Positions 16,648 to 25,250 of a DNA stretch of 64,000 nucleotides are shown piece by piece (positions within the stretch are counted from its first letter, which is position 1; every line of letters begins with the position of its first letter). Origin of the DNA: Magnetospirillum fulvum MGU-K5. GTDB lineage: Bacteria; Pseudomonadota; Alphaproteobacteria; Rhodospirillales; Magnetospirillaceae. The translations under genes were made by a program, and so were the position numbers. The DNA lies in contig NZ_AQPH01000005.1 of NCBI RefSeq assembly GCF_000442515.1, positions 1 to 64,000 of the forward strand, read 5' to 3'. The notes under the pieces are model-generated. The model was not told the DNA's origin. It saw only the letters and a list, made by a program, of their open reading frames with translations, and did not search any database.

Positions 16648-17592
16648 ATGACGCACGATCCGGTCATCGATCCCATCTCCCGTCCCGATGGCTGGGCGGT
16701 CACTGCCTGGGCCGAGGCTCGCCGTCGCCCTCTCCCGGCGTTGGGGCTTGGCGCGGCGTTGGCGGTGGTTGTGGTCCTGTTTGCCGCGGGCGGGATCGGC
16801 GCGCTCAAGCCCGAAAAAGCCGAGATGGTGCGGCTGGCCTGGCTGGGCGGTCTGGCCGGTTTTGCCGCAACGGCGCTGGGGGCCGGGGCAGGGGTGTCGC
16901 TGCGTAATCTGTCCACCCGGGCCGAAGACAGCCTGCTCGGCTTTGCCGCCGGGATGATGCTGGCGGCCAGTTCGTTCTCGCTGCTGCTGCCCGGTCTGGC
17001 GGCGGGGCGTGAAATCACCGGCAGCGGGCCGTTGGCGGCGTTGGTGGTGATCGTCGGGCTGGCGCTGGGAGTGGCCTTGATGCTGGGGCTCGACCGCTTC
17101 TTCCCCCACGAACACCCCCATAGCGGCCCGTGCGGTCCCGGATCGGCCCGGGTGTCGCGGGTATGGCTGTTCGTCCTGGCGATCACCTTGCACAATCTGC
17201 CCGAAGGCATGGCGATCGGCGTCAGCTTCTCTCAGGGGGATCTGTCGGTCGGCTTGCCGCTGACCACCGCGATCGCCTTGCAGGACATCCCCGAGGGGCT
17301 GGCGGTGGCGATCGCCTTGCGTGCCGCCGGGCTGAGCGTGGGGCGAGCGGCGGTTCTGGCCGCCGCCTCGGGGCTGATGGAGCCGTTGGGCTCGTTGCTC
17401 GGCGTTGGTCTGTCGAGCGGGTTTGCCCTGGCCTATCCGATCGGTCTCGGGTTGGCGGCGGGCGCGATGATCTTTGTCGTCTCGCACGAAGTGATCCCGG
17501 AAACCCACCGCAACGGCCACCAGACACCGGCGACGTTGGGGTTGATGGTCGGCTTCGCGGTGATGATGGGGCTGGATACCGCGCTGGGGTGA
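16648..17592 (+). CDS. ZIP family metal transporter
   Basis: A 314-residue inner-membrane transporter of about eight helices. The two signature helices are present: [11 protein letters not shown] (TM4) and [14 protein letters not shown] (TM5), with metal-binding His, Asn, Glu and Gln/Asp positions. A short cytoplasmic His-rich loop ([13 protein letters not shown]) lies before TM4. The family moves Zn, Fe or Mn inward; the shared intergenic region with DUF2023 and its Fur-like box favour iron. ATG at 16648 is preceded by AGAGGG. The first 25 residues are a soluble extension. Confidence 0.9.
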   Translation: MTHDPVIDPISRPDGWAVTAWAEARRRPLPALGLGAALAVVVVLFAAGGIGALKPEKAEMVRLAWLGGLAGFAATALGAGAGVSLRNLSTRAEDSLLGFAAGMMLAASSFSLLLPGLAAGREITGSGPLAALVVIVGLALGVALMLGLDRFFPHEHPHSGPCGPGSARVSRVWLFVLAITLHNLPEGMAIGVSFSQGDLSVGLPLTTAIALQDIPEGLAVAIALRAAGLSVGRAAVLAAASGLMEPLGSLLGVGLSSGFALAYPIGLGLAAGAMIFVVSHEVIPETHRNGHQTPATLGLMVGFAVMMGLDTALG

Positions 17593-17668
17593 GCCGTTCG
17601 TTGCGGTGGATGTGAATATGGTGCTTGACGTGGGGCGGGGTGTTCGCTACACATTCCGCCTCCCCGGT

Positions 17669-17746
17669 GGCGGGTGTAGCTCAGTTGGTTAGAGCGCCAG
17701 GTTGTGGTCCTGGATGTCGTCGGTTCGAATCCGATCACTCGCCCCA
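17669..17746 (+). tRNA. tRNA-His (GTG)
   Basis: A complete cloverleaf with encoded CCA (17744-17746). The acceptor stem GCGGGTG pairs with CACTCGC, and the extra G at 17669 faces C73, the hallmark of tRNA-His. The anticodon loop TTGTGGT (17702-17708) gives anticodon GTG. D-loop AGCTCAGTTGGTTAGAGC and T-arm GTTCGAATC are canonical. Confidence 0.97.
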
Positions 17747-17829
17747 TTCCCCCCTTTTATCGAACAAAGCGTTCCTCGCCGCATCGGCAGGGGGCGGTTT
17801 CTGCTGAGTCCACCTCCAGAGAGACGTCT

Positions 17830-18162
17830 ATGACCAACTCTGACACCGTCACCATCCCGCGAGCCGAATATGAGGCGATGCAAGCCCGGATCGAGGATCT
17901 AGACGATATCCTTGCCGGTCATGCCGCGCGGACCGGGGCTACCTTGCCGCATGACTTCGCGATGCGGATCATTGATGGCGACCATCCCGTGCGGGTTTGG
18001 CGCGAGTATCGCGGCCTGAGCGCCGTGGCGCTGGCCGAGGCCGCCAAGGTGTCGAAGACCTATCTGAGCGAAATCGAGACCGGGAAAAAGCCGGGTTCGG
18101 TCGAGGCCTATAAGAGCCTGGCCGCCGCCCTGGCCGTTCCGGTCGATGCTCTGCTGGGGTAG
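17830..18162 (+). CDS. Xre-family HTH protein, antitoxin-like
   Basis: A 110-residue protein. The N-terminus TVTIPRAEYEAMQARIEDLDD resembles the dimerising part of many antitoxins. The C-terminal half is a Cro/C1 HTH: RVWREYRGLSAVALAEAAKV then SKTYLSEIETGKKPGSVE. It looks like the antitoxin of a RelE/HigB-type pair, but no toxin gene lies on either side; tRNA-His is upstream and SRP RNA downstream. It may be an orphan or a plain regulator. The ATG at 17830 follows AGAGAGACGTCT, a weak ribosome-binding site. Stable DNA-binding protein assumed. Confidence 0.82.
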   Translation: MTNSDTVTIPRAEYEAMQARIEDLDDILAGHAARTGATLPHDFAMRIIDGDHPVRVWREYRGLSAVALAEAAKVSKTYLSEIETGKKPGSVEAYKSLAAALAVPVDALLG

Positions 18163-18231
18163 GGAGCGTCCACGCCGTTCCAGCGTTTTTTGTGCTTGCC
18201 AGCCGGTCGCGGCGCCTGTAGATAAACGCCC

Positions 18232-18327
18232 GGGAGATCGGCGGCGGACGAATCTATCGCCAACCCGGTCAGGTCCGGAAGGAAGCAGCCGCAACGATTT
18301 CAGATTTGGGTCGTTGTCCGGTCTCCC
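18232..18327 (+). ncRNA. ffs: Signal recognition particle RNA (4.5S, small bacterial type)
   Basis: The conserved apical domain GGTCAGGTCCGGAAGGAAGC (about 18267-18286) with the GGAA tetraloop is unmistakable. The long hairpin is closed by GGGAGATCGG (from 18232) with CCGGTCTCCC (to 18327). Length is about 96 nt. It binds Ffh for co-translational membrane targeting. Its place just upstream of dnaX is a common alphaproteobacterial order. Ends may be off by a few bases. Confidence 0.93.
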
Positions 18328-18532
18328 ACCTCACTCCATCGCCACAGACATTGATGCCGGGTCCGCTTAAGGTCTGTCCCGGCCAGAATCGTATCGTCCT
18401 TTTGGGATGCGATCGGATGGTGTTGATATCCCTAGGTAGAACATCTCTAGCCCCGACCATCGGCAAGATTGTCGTGCGCTCTGGCGGCGCGCGGGACTTT
18501 GCTTCGGCGGCGGCGCGATATATTCTGCCGCG

Positions 18533-20323
18533 ATGACCGACAGCCCCGCCCCCGCTCCGTACCGCGTCTTGGCCCGCAAGTACCGGCCCACCGATTTTGC
18601 CGGATTGATCGGGCAGGAGGCGATGGTTCGCACCCTGTCCAATGCGATTCGCGGCGGCCGTCTCGCCCACGCCTTCGTTCTGACCGGTGTGCGCGGGGTG
18701 GGGAAGACCACCACCGCCCGCATCATCGCCCGCGCGCTGAATTGCATTGGCCCCGACGGCAAGGGCGGCCCGACGATCGAACCCTGCGGCGTCTGCGAGC
18801 ATTGCCGCGCCATCGCCGAGGATCGTCACGTCGATATCCTGGAGATGGACGCCGCCAGCCGCACCGGCATCGACGATATCCGCGAACTGACCAATCAGGT
18901 GCGCTATCGCCCGACCTCGGCGCGCTACAAGGTGTTCATTCTCGACGAAGTCCACATGCTGTCGGAAAAGGCGTGGAACGCGCTGCTGAAGACGCTTGAG
19001 GAACCGCCGGAACACATGAAGTTCGTGTTCTGCACCACCGAAATCCGCAAGGTGCCGGTGACGGTTCTGTCGCGCTGTCAGCGCTTTGACCTGCGCCGGG
19101 TCGAGATGGACGTTCTGTCGCGCCATTTCGCCGCGATCGCCGCCAAGGAAGAGGCCGAGATCGAGCCGGGTGCGCTGGCGATGATCGCGCGCGCCGCCGA
19201 TGGGTCTGTCCGCGACGGCCTGTCTCTGCTCGATCAGGCGATCAGCCATGGCGGCCGTCAGGTGTCCGAGGCCCAGGTCCGCGACATGCTGGGTCTGGCC
19301 GATCGCGCCCGCGTGTTCGACCTGCTCGACGCGGTGTTCAAGGGCGAGATCGCTCCGGCGCTTGATCTGATCGACCAGCAATACGCAGCCGGTGCCGATC
19401 CGGTGGTGGTGATCCAGGACATGCTGGAACTGGTCCACTGGCTGACCCGGCTGAAAGTGTCGCCCACCGCCGCCGATACCGCCGGTGTCTCGGAAACCGA
19501 GCGGGTGCGGGGCGCCGAAATGGCAGCCAAGCTGTCGCTGGCGGCGCTGACCCGCGCCTGGCAGATGTTGTTGAAGGGGCTGGCCGAGACCCGCTCCGCT
19601 CCCAGCCCGATCCAGGCCGCCGAAATGGCGGTGGTGCGGCTGGGCTTTGCCGCCGAATTGCCCAGCCCGGCCGAACTGGTCGAACAGCTTCGCTCGGGCG
19701 CGGTGACGTTGCCCGGCCCGCGTGGTCCCTCGGGCGGGGGCGGTGCCTCCTCTGGCGGGGGGCGGGTCGAGGCGATCGGCTCCCACATTCCGGCTCCGTC
19801 CGGTCCGGGCGGCGGTGCGGTGGCGCTGCGGGCCGAGCCGATTCCGCTTGAGCCTCCGGTGGCGTTGCCGCCGATGCCGACCAGCTTTGCCGAGGTGGTC
19901 GCGCTGTTTTCCGAGCGGCGCGAAGGCGTGCTGGCGGTCAGTCTGCGCACCCAGGTCAACCCGGTGTCGTTCGCGCCGGGGCGGATCGAATGGCGCCAGC
20001 AATCGAAGGCGCCATCCGATCTGGCACCCAAGGTGGCCCGGCTGTTGTCGGACTGGACCGGGCGGCGTTGGACGGTGACGCTGAACGCGACCGACCCGGC
20101 CGAACCGACCTTGGCCGAGCAGGAGGCCGGTGCCGAGTTGCGCCGCCGCGAAGACGCCGCTAATCATCCCCTGGTCAAGGCGGTGATGACCGCTTTTCCC
20201 GGAGCCACGATCGAGGCCGTGCGCGACCTTGACGAGGCCCCGGTGCCCGAAGCCGCGCCCGACGAGGGAGAAAACGAGGCCGGGCCCGATATCGAACTGT
20301 TTCCTGGAGAGGAAGATCTATGA
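18533..20323 (+). CDS. dnaX: DNA polymerase III subunits gamma/tau
   Basis: A 596-residue clamp-loader ATPase. N-terminal AAA+ module: LARKYRPTDFAGLIGQEAMV, Walker A GVRGVGKTTTA (about 52), a four-Cys zinc site (ALNC, CGVCEHC), Walker B LDEVHML, and sensor/arginine-finger segments TTEIRKVP and VLSRCQRF. A Gly/Pro-rich linker (about 400-430) leads to a tau-type C-terminal domain for the polymerase alpha contact. The tail is acidic. It loads the beta clamp at the fork and is co-transcribed with ybaB through an ATGA overlap. Confidence 0.96.
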   Translation: MTDSPAPAPYRVLARKYRPTDFAGLIGQEAMVRTLSNAIRGGRLAHAFVLTGVRGVGKTTTARIIARALNCIGPDGKGGPTIEPCGVCEHCRAIAEDRHVDILEMDAASRTGIDDIRELTNQVRYRPTSARYKVFILDEVHMLSEKAWNALLKTLEEPPEHMKFVFCTTEIRKVPVTVLSRCQRFDLRRVEMDVLSRHFAAIAAKEEAEIEPGALAMIARAADGSVRDGLSLLDQAISHGGRQVSEAQVRDMLGLADRARVFDLLDAVFKGEIAPALDLIDQQYAAGADPVVVIQDMLELVHWLTRLKVSPTAADTAGVSETERVRGAEMAAKLSLAALTRAWQMLLKGLAETRSAPSPIQAAEMAVVRLGFAAELPSPAELVEQLRSGAVTLPGPRGPSGGGGASSGGGRVEAIGSHIPAPSGPGGGAVALRAEPIPLEPPVALPPMPTSFAEVVALFSERREGVLAVSLRTQVNPVSFAPGRIEWRQQSKAPSDLAPKVARLLSDWTGRRWTVTLNATDPAEPTLAEQEAGAELRRREDAANHPLVKAVMTAFPGATIEAVRDLDEAPVPEAAPDEGENEAGPDIELFPGEEDL

Positions 20324-20643
20324 AGAACCTGGGTAATCTGATGAAGCAGGCCACGCAGATGCAGGCCAAGATGGGCGAGATGCAGCTGAAGCTGGCCGAG
20401 ACCGAGGTCGAGGGCGCGTCTGGGGCCGGGATGGTCCGCATCACCATCAGCGGCAAGTACGACCTGCGCAAGGTTTCGATCGATCCCTCTCTGGTCAAGG
20501 CCGAGGACGTGTCGGTGCTGGAAGACCTGATCGTCGCCGCCTATGCCGATGCCAAGAGCAAGGCCGAGGCGGTGATGCAGGAAGAGATGGAGAAGATCAC
20601 CGGCGGCATGGGGCTGCCCGGCGGTCTGAAGCTGCCGTTCTGA
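20320..20643 (+). CDS. YbaB/EbfC family nucleoid-associated protein
   Basis: A 107-residue YbaB-type protein: a helical [20 protein letters not shown] start, a beta core with [20 protein letters not shown], and a C-terminal helix rich in Lys/Glu. Members form dimers that bind DNA nonspecifically. It starts inside the dnaX stop (ATGA), and recR follows 61 bp after its stop, the standard dnaX-ybaB-recR arrangement. No unusual feature. Confidence 0.95.
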   Translation: MKNLGNLMKQATQMQAKMGEMQLKLAETEVEGASGAGMVRITISGKYDLRKVSIDPSLVKAEDVSVLEDLIVAAYADAKSKAEAVMQEEMEKITGGMGLPGGLKLPF

Positions 20644-20704
20644 GCCCGCTGGCCGGACGTTCCGCGGGGCGGGGTCCGGCCGTCCCGGTTCGGGTTTGAC
20701 CCAG

Positions 20705-21298
20705 ATGGTCGGACCCGAAATCGAGCGGCTGATCCAGTTGCTGGCGCGGTTGCCCGGCCTCGGGCCCCGCTCGGCCCGGCGCGCCGCGCTGAAGCTGCTG
20801 GAGCGGCGCGAGACCTTGATGGAGCCGCTGGCCCGCGCGATGACCGACGCGGCGGCCCGGGTCGGCCCCTGCCGTCTGTGCGGCAATTTCGATACTGTCG
20901 ATCCCTGTGCGATCTGCGCCGATCCCCGCCGCGATCCCGCTTTGCTGTGTGTGGTCGAGGATGTCGCCGCGCTGTGGGCGATGGAACGGACCGGCAGCTT
21001 TCGCGGCCGTTATCTTGTCCTGGGTGGGCTGCTATCGGCGCTGGACGGGGTCGGGCCGGAGGATCTGGGCATCGCCCGGCTGATCGAGCGCGCCGCCGCT
21101 CCCGATCTGGCCGAAGTAATTCTGGCGCTACCCGCCACCGTCGAAGGGCAGACCACCGCCCATTATCTGGCCGAGCGTCTGGCCGGGGGGCGGGCCACCG
21201 TGTCCGGTCTGGCCCAGGGGGTGCCGATCGGCGGCGATCTCGACCACCTGGATGACGGCACCATCACCGCTGCGCTGCGGGCGCGCCGCAAAGTATGA
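20705..21298 (+). CDS. recR: Recombination mediator protein RecR
   Basis: A 197-residue RecR, which with RecO/RecF loads RecA at single-stranded gaps. It has an HhH region ([20 protein letters not shown]), a C4 zinc finger ([16 protein letters not shown]), a Toprim domain ([18 protein letters not shown] to YLVLGG), and a C-terminal Walker-like [16 protein letters not shown]. The ATG at 20705 (MVGPEIERL) matches the usual start; a TTG nine bases earlier is in frame. The neighbouring dnaX and ybaB support the assignment. Confidence 0.96.
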   Translation: MVGPEIERLIQLLARLPGLGPRSARRAALKLLERRETLMEPLARAMTDAAARVGPCRLCGNFDTVDPCAICADPRRDPALLCVVEDVAALWAMERTGSFRGRYLVLGGLLSALDGVGPEDLGIARLIERAAAPDLAEVILALPATVEGQTTAHYLAERLAGGRATVSGLAQGVPIGGDLDHLDDGTITAALRARRKV

Positions 21299-21345
21299 CA
21301 CCGGCCAACCTGGCCGGTATCAGGCGGCTATTGCGGCGGCGGCTC
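21296..21345. repeat. Palindromic intergenic repeat, copy B
   Basis: The inverted repeat ACCGGCCA and TGGCCGGT with short loop (21300-21318), followed by ATTGCGGCGGCGGC, is the reverse complement of the module order in copy A (5602-5658), with a shortened loop. It begins right at the recR stop and may double as its 3' hairpin. Confidence 0.65.
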
Positions 21346-21561
21346 AAGGTCGAGGGGCAAGGCAACCGGCACACCTAGAGCGCGCGCATGTCCCCGTTGT
21401 CGTTCGCGATACGCAAGGACGCGACATTTCCGCAGCGTGCGGCCAGCTGTGATTGCGAGATGTAAAGGGACTGAGAGTCGACAAGCATTCCGCGCAAAGG
21501 AAGACCGCTTAACGAAATCGGGCAAGCACAGGAAGCGCACGCTGAAGTCAAGGAGCTGATC
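21346..21561. other. Intergenic region before kinase gene
   Basis: About 215 bp with no convincing gene. Base composition drops relative to recR toward the AT-richer kinase gene, suggesting the edge of an acquired segment. Confidence 0.4.
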
Positions 21562-22125
21562 ATGCTCGAATGCAAAGGAGAAGTCCTCATCTTGACCGGG
21601 CCACCGGGGTCCGGAAAGACGACGGTCGCGGCAGCACTTGCTCAGATGGCGGGGTCGGCGAAGGTCCATCTCCACTCCGACGACTTCTGGCATTTCATTA
21701 AGAACGGCGCCATCGCGCCCTACCTGCCAGAATCCGACGCTCAGAACCGGGTGGTGATGGATGCGCTTTCCCGAGCCGCGTCCTCCTATGCCGAGGGTGG
21801 GTATTTCGTCATTCTCGACGGGATCATCGGGCCATGGTTCCTGCCGGCGTTCGAAAGTCTGACGGTTCCCGTCCACTACATAGTTCTTCGCCCGCCGTTA
21901 CGCGTGGCCATCGACCGCTGCCAGCGGCGGGGCGCCGATACGCTAACCGATCCACAGGCAATTACCGCACTGCATCAACAGTTCAAAAATCTCGAAACGT
22001 TGGAAGCACACGTTTTGACAATTGAAGAAAGCGATAGACCCGATCACTTGATCAATAAGATTTTATCAATGGTCCTGAGTCGTAATTACATTCTGCAATC
22101 GAACCGGTCTATTAATAGGCTGTAA
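21562..22125 (+). CDS. P-loop AAA-type kinase (phosphotransferase/zeta-toxin-like fold)
   Basis: A 187-residue nucleotide-binding protein. Walker A is LILTGPPGSGKTTVAAALAQ (residues about 9-28). HSDDFWHFIKNG, an SDD-type acidic site, and a lid segment RPPLRVAIDRCQRRG follow, a layout shared by small kinases such as chloramphenicol phosphotransferase, gluconate kinase and zeta toxins. The substrate cannot be told. The ATG has AAGGAG placed 7 bp upstream. The 3' half is clearly less GC-rich than its neighbours, and the gene stands alone between recR and the pqi operon, so recent transfer is likely. Confidence 0.75.
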   Translation: MLECKGEVLILTGPPGSGKTTVAAALAQMAGSAKVHLHSDDFWHFIKNGAIAPYLPESDAQNRVVMDALSRAASSYAEGGYFVILDGIIGPWFLPAFESLTVPVHYIVLRPPLRVAIDRCQRRGADTLTDPQAITALHQQFKNLETLEAHVLTIEESDRPDHLINKILSMVLSRNYILQSNRSINRL

Positions 22126-22391
22126 TTCATATATCTAGAATCAATTCATATTTATACTATGTCCTGACATTTGAATGAGGCGCACTTCGTTCATCCGCAC
22201 TGCCTCCTCTCAGGACCGCTCTATTCTCGGAACAAAAGTTCCTCTCAGTGTCCGGTTGGTCTGACTGAGACCCCCAGGCGCCCGATCCGCGCAAGGCTGC
22301 CCGGTTGGTGGCGGGGGCAGACAGACTTGGCCCGGAAATGGTAGCGTCGGGCTGTGTTCTCGCCTCCTGACCAGCGACGAAGCGGACCAAC
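22126..22391. other. AT-rich intergenic region upstream of pqi operon
   Basis: A 266-bp gap. The first 60 bp are strongly AT-rich (stretches such as TTCATATATC and ATTTATACTA). No gene seen. It must contain the promoter of the pqiA-like operon. Confidence 0.45.
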
Positions 22392-23003
22392 ATGACGGAA
22401 GAGCTGAGCGCCTGCCCCGAGTGCGACGCCCTGTACCGGAAACGGCGGCTGAATCGGGGGGAAACGGCGCGCTGCCCGCGCTGCGGTGCCCGGCTGTACG
22501 GGCGGGCCCGGCTGGGTCCCGATCAGATGCTGGGGCTGGTGACCGGGGCGCTGCTGACCTTCATCATCGCCAACGCTTATCCGATCGTCGTGATGCAGGT
22601 GCAAGGCGTCAGCAACAGCGCCACCCTGTCCGGCAGTATCCTGACCCTGTGGTCCGAGGGGCGGCGGCTGATGGCGGTGCTGGTGTTCGCCACCACCCAA
22701 TTGTTTCCGCTGCTTGATCTGGTGGCGATGACGGCGCTGTTGTCGGTGGCGGTACGGACGCGGCGCGGCGGTGTCCGCCGTCCGGGCTGGTTCGCGCCGC
22801 TGCTGCGCTTTTTGCAATCGATGCGACCGTGGGGAATGACCGAAGTGTTCATGCTGGGAGTCCTGGTCGCTCTGGTCAAGCTGTCGAACATGGCTCATGT
22901 CCTGCCGGGGGTGGCGCTATGGGCCTTCGGTGCCCTGACGATCATGCTGGCGGCGATTTTGTCGTTTGATCTGCGCTCGCTGTGGGACGAGGCCGAATCG
23001 TGA
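22392..23003 (+). CDS. PqiA-domain inner-membrane protein, first half-size copy
   Basis: A 203-residue protein with one PqiA unit: a zinc ribbon (CPECDALY and CPRCGARLYG) followed by four hydrophobic helices, including LLTFIIANAYPIVVMQVQG and MTEVFMLGVLVALVKLSNM. E. coli PqiA and LetA have two such units in one polypeptide; here they are two genes. The protein should sit in the inner membrane and work with the MCE protein PqiB in lipid transport across the periplasm. Its stop overlaps the next gene's GTG (GTGA at 23000-23003). Confidence 0.9.
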   Translation: MTEELSACPECDALYRKRRLNRGETARCPRCGARLYGRARLGPDQMLGLVTGALLTFIIANAYPIVVMQVQGVSNSATLSGSILTLWSEGRRLMAVLVFATTQLFPLLDLVAMTALLSVAVRTRRGGVRRPGWFAPLLRFLQSMRPWGMTEVFMLGVLVALVKLSNMAHVLPGVALWAFGALTIMLAAILSFDLRSLWDEAES

Positions 23004-23635
23004 GCCAGTCGCTCCCCGTTGCCACCGCTGACCGGGCCGGTCTGGTCGCCTGCGAGCATTGCGGCACGCTGTCGCCGCGTCACTCCGGACCGATGACCTG
23101 CCCGCGTTGCGGCGCGGTTTTGCATCGGCGCAAGCCCGATAGCCTCAACCGGACCTGGGCCTTGCTGGTCGCGGCGATGATCTTGTATCTGCCCGCCAAT
23201 TTGCTGCCGGTGATGGTGACGACCTCGCTGTTCCATAAAACCCACGACACCATCATCAGCGGCGTGGTCTATTTCTGGAATACGGGATCGGTTGGGCTGG
23301 CGGTGCTGATCTTCAGCTTTAGCATCCTGATTCCGATGCTGAAGATGGGGGCACTTGGTTTTCTGGTGATTTCGGTGCGTCATGGCTCGGCCCGCACCCG
23401 CCGCCAGCGGATGGTGCTGTTTCGCATCGTCGAATTCGTCGGCCGCTGGTCGATGCTGGATGTGTTTGTGGTCGCCTTGATGGCCGGTCTGGTTCGTTTC
23501 CACTCGCTGGCGATGGTCGAGGCCGGTCCGGCCGCCGCCGCCTTCGGCGCGGTGGTGGTGCTGACGATGTTGGCGTCCTTTAGCTTTGATTCCCGCCTGA
23601 TCTGGGACAATGACGAGAAATGCGATGAGCGATGA
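23000..23635 (+). CDS. PqiA-domain inner-membrane protein, second half-size copy
   Basis: A 211-residue second PqiA unit: zinc ribbon CEHCGTLS and CPRCGAVLHRR, then helices including LVAAMILYLPANLLPVMV, the conserved membrane-entry motif, and a C-terminal MLASFSFDSRLIWD. The GTG at 23000 lies in the stop of the first copy, so equal expression is likely and the two probably form a heterodimer equivalent to full-length PqiA. It overlaps the MCE gene downstream by 11 bp. Confidence 0.9.
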   Translation: MSQSLPVATADRAGLVACEHCGTLSPRHSGPMTCPRCGAVLHRRKPDSLNRTWALLVAAMILYLPANLLPVMVTTSLFHKTHDTIISGVVYFWNTGSVGLAVLIFSFSILIPMLKMGALGFLVISVRHGSARTRRQRMVLFRIVEFVGRWSMLDVFVVALMAGLVRFHSLAMVEAGPAAAAFGAVVVLTMLASFSFDSRLIWDNDEKCDER

Positions 23636-25250
23636 TCTGGTGCAGCCGATCCCCGAACCGGTGGTGCGCCCGCCAAGGCGCTGGGTCCCGTCGATGGTCT
23701 GGCTGGTGCCGCTGCTGGCGGCGCTGATCGGGGCGTCGCTGGTGTTTCAGGCGCTGTGGGAAAAGGGGCCGACGATCACCGTCAGCTTCGCCACCGCCGA
23801 GGGGATCGAACCCGGCAAGACTAAGGTCAAGTTCAAGGCGGTCGATATCGGCGAGGTCGCCGCGCTGCATCTGGCCCCGGATCGGTCGCAGGTGCTGGTG
23901 ACGATCAATCTGGTCAAGGAGGCGAGCAAGTTCGCCGTCGCCGACAGCCGCTTCTGGGTGGTGCGGCCGCGTCTGGCCGGAAGCGGCGTCTCGGGGTTGG
24001 AGACGTTGCTGTCGGGCTCGTATATCGGCGTCGATGCGGGCTATTCGGAAGAAAAGCGCGACAATTTCGTCGGCCTGGAAAGTCCCCCGGTGGTCTCGTC
24101 CGAGGTGCCGGGCCGCCGCTTCGTGCTGAATGCCGAGGATATCGGATCGCTTGATGTCGGCTCCCCGGTGTTTTTCCGCCGCATCCCGGTCGGCCATATC
24201 GAGCAGACCGCATTGGCTCCGGACGGGCGCAGCCTGACGCTCAGGATTTTCGTCAAGGCCCCCTATGACCATTTTGTCACCACCAGCGCCCGCTTCTGGC
24301 ACGCCAGCGGGATCGATCTCAAGATCGACGCGGGTGGGGTCAAGGTCGATACCCAATCGCTGGCTTCGATCCTGATGGGCGGCATTGCCTTCGAGACGCC
24401 GAGCGGGATCGCCGAGGTCGAACCGGCCCCGGATGGAGCAGAATTCCCCTTGGCCGCCGACCATGCCGAGGCGCTGAAAAATCCCGAAGGCAACGCCTTT
24501 ACCGTGCTGCTGCGCTTCCATCAGACCGTGCGCGGCCTGACCGTCGGCGCGCCGGTCGATTTCCGGGGTGTCGAGATGGGGCGGGTCCGCTCGATCGACC
24601 TCACCTACGACAAGCAGACCGGCGATTTTTCCCCGGTGGTGATGGTCGATGTTTTCCCCGAACGGCTGGCGATCGGCGAGCATGTCCGGGGCAGCAAGGA
24701 TTCCGCCGCTGCCCGGGTCAAGGGCATCGCCGATCTGGTGCGCCGTGGCTTGCGCGCCCAGTTGCGGACCGGCAGTCTGTTGACCGGGCAATTGTTCGTC
24801 GCCCTTGATTTCTTCCCCGAAGCGCCGCCAGTGCGGTTCGATACCTCCGCCGATCCGATGGAACTGCCCACCGTCGCCAGCGATCTTCAGGAATTGTATC
24901 AGCAGGTCCAGAGCATCCTGCGCAAGCTCGATAAGATCCCGTTCGACACGCTGGGACAGGACACCCACAAGGTGATGGTCGGCCTCGATGCCAGCCTGAA
25001 GAGCCTTGATGCGGTGCTGCGCCAGACCGACCGCGACGTGTTGCCCGAAGTCCGCAACAGCCTGAAAGAGATGCGCCAGACGGTCGAATCGCTTCAGGCC
25101 CAGGCGGCGGCGGATTCTCCGTTGCAACAGGACACCAGACAGGCGCTGCAAGGTCTGGCCGAGGCGGCCCGCTCGCTGAAGGCGCTGACCGACACGTTGG
25201 TCCGTCAGCCGGAATCCCTGCTGCGCGGCAAGAAGGACAACGACAGATGA
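23625..25250 (+). CDS. pqiB: PqiB-like protein with three MCE domains
   Basis: A 541-residue periplasmic protein anchored by one N-terminal helix (WVPSMVWLVPLLAALIGASL). Three MCE domains follow (about 45-140, 165-225 and 285-390), each with a GxxVxFxGVxxG-type entry such as GTKVKFKAVDIGEV-like, GSPVFFRRIPVGHI and GAPVDFRGVEMGRV. A long C-terminal helix region (about 415-540) would form the needle-like tunnel of PqiB. It carries lipids between membranes. The ATG at 23625 overlaps the preceding gene. The downstream pqiC-like gene overlaps by ATGA. Confidence 0.92.
   Translation: MSDDLVQPIPEPVVRPPRRWVPSMVWLVPLLAALIGASLVFQALWEKGPTITVSFATAEGIEPGKTKVKFKAVDIGEVAALHLAPDRSQVLVTINLVKEASKFAVADSRFWVVRPRLAGSGVSGLETLLSGSYIGVDAGYSEEKRDNFVGLESPPVVSSEVPGRRFVLNAEDIGSLDVGSPVFFRRIPVGHIEQTALAPDGRSLTLRIFVKAPYDHFVTTSARFWHASGIDLKIDAGGVKVDTQSLASILMGGIAFETPSGIAEVEPAPDGAEFPLAADHAEALKNPEGNAFTVLLRFHQTVRGLTVGAPVDFRGVEMGRVRSIDLTYDKQTGDFSPVVMVDVFPERLAIGEHVRGSKDSAAARVKGIADLVRRGLRAQLRTGSLLTGQLFVALDFFPEAPPVRFDTSADPMELPTVASDLQELYQQVQSILRKLDKIPFDTLGQDTHKVMVGLDASLKSLDAVLRQTDRDVLPEVRNSLKEMRQTVESLQAQAAADSPLQQDTRQALQGLAEAARSLKALTDTLVRQPESLLRGKKDNDR

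Noticed and set aside
18269-20167. Minus-strand frame of 632 codons opposite dnaX
   Set aside because: Shadow of dnaX; it would also overlap the SRP RNA, and it shows no domain.
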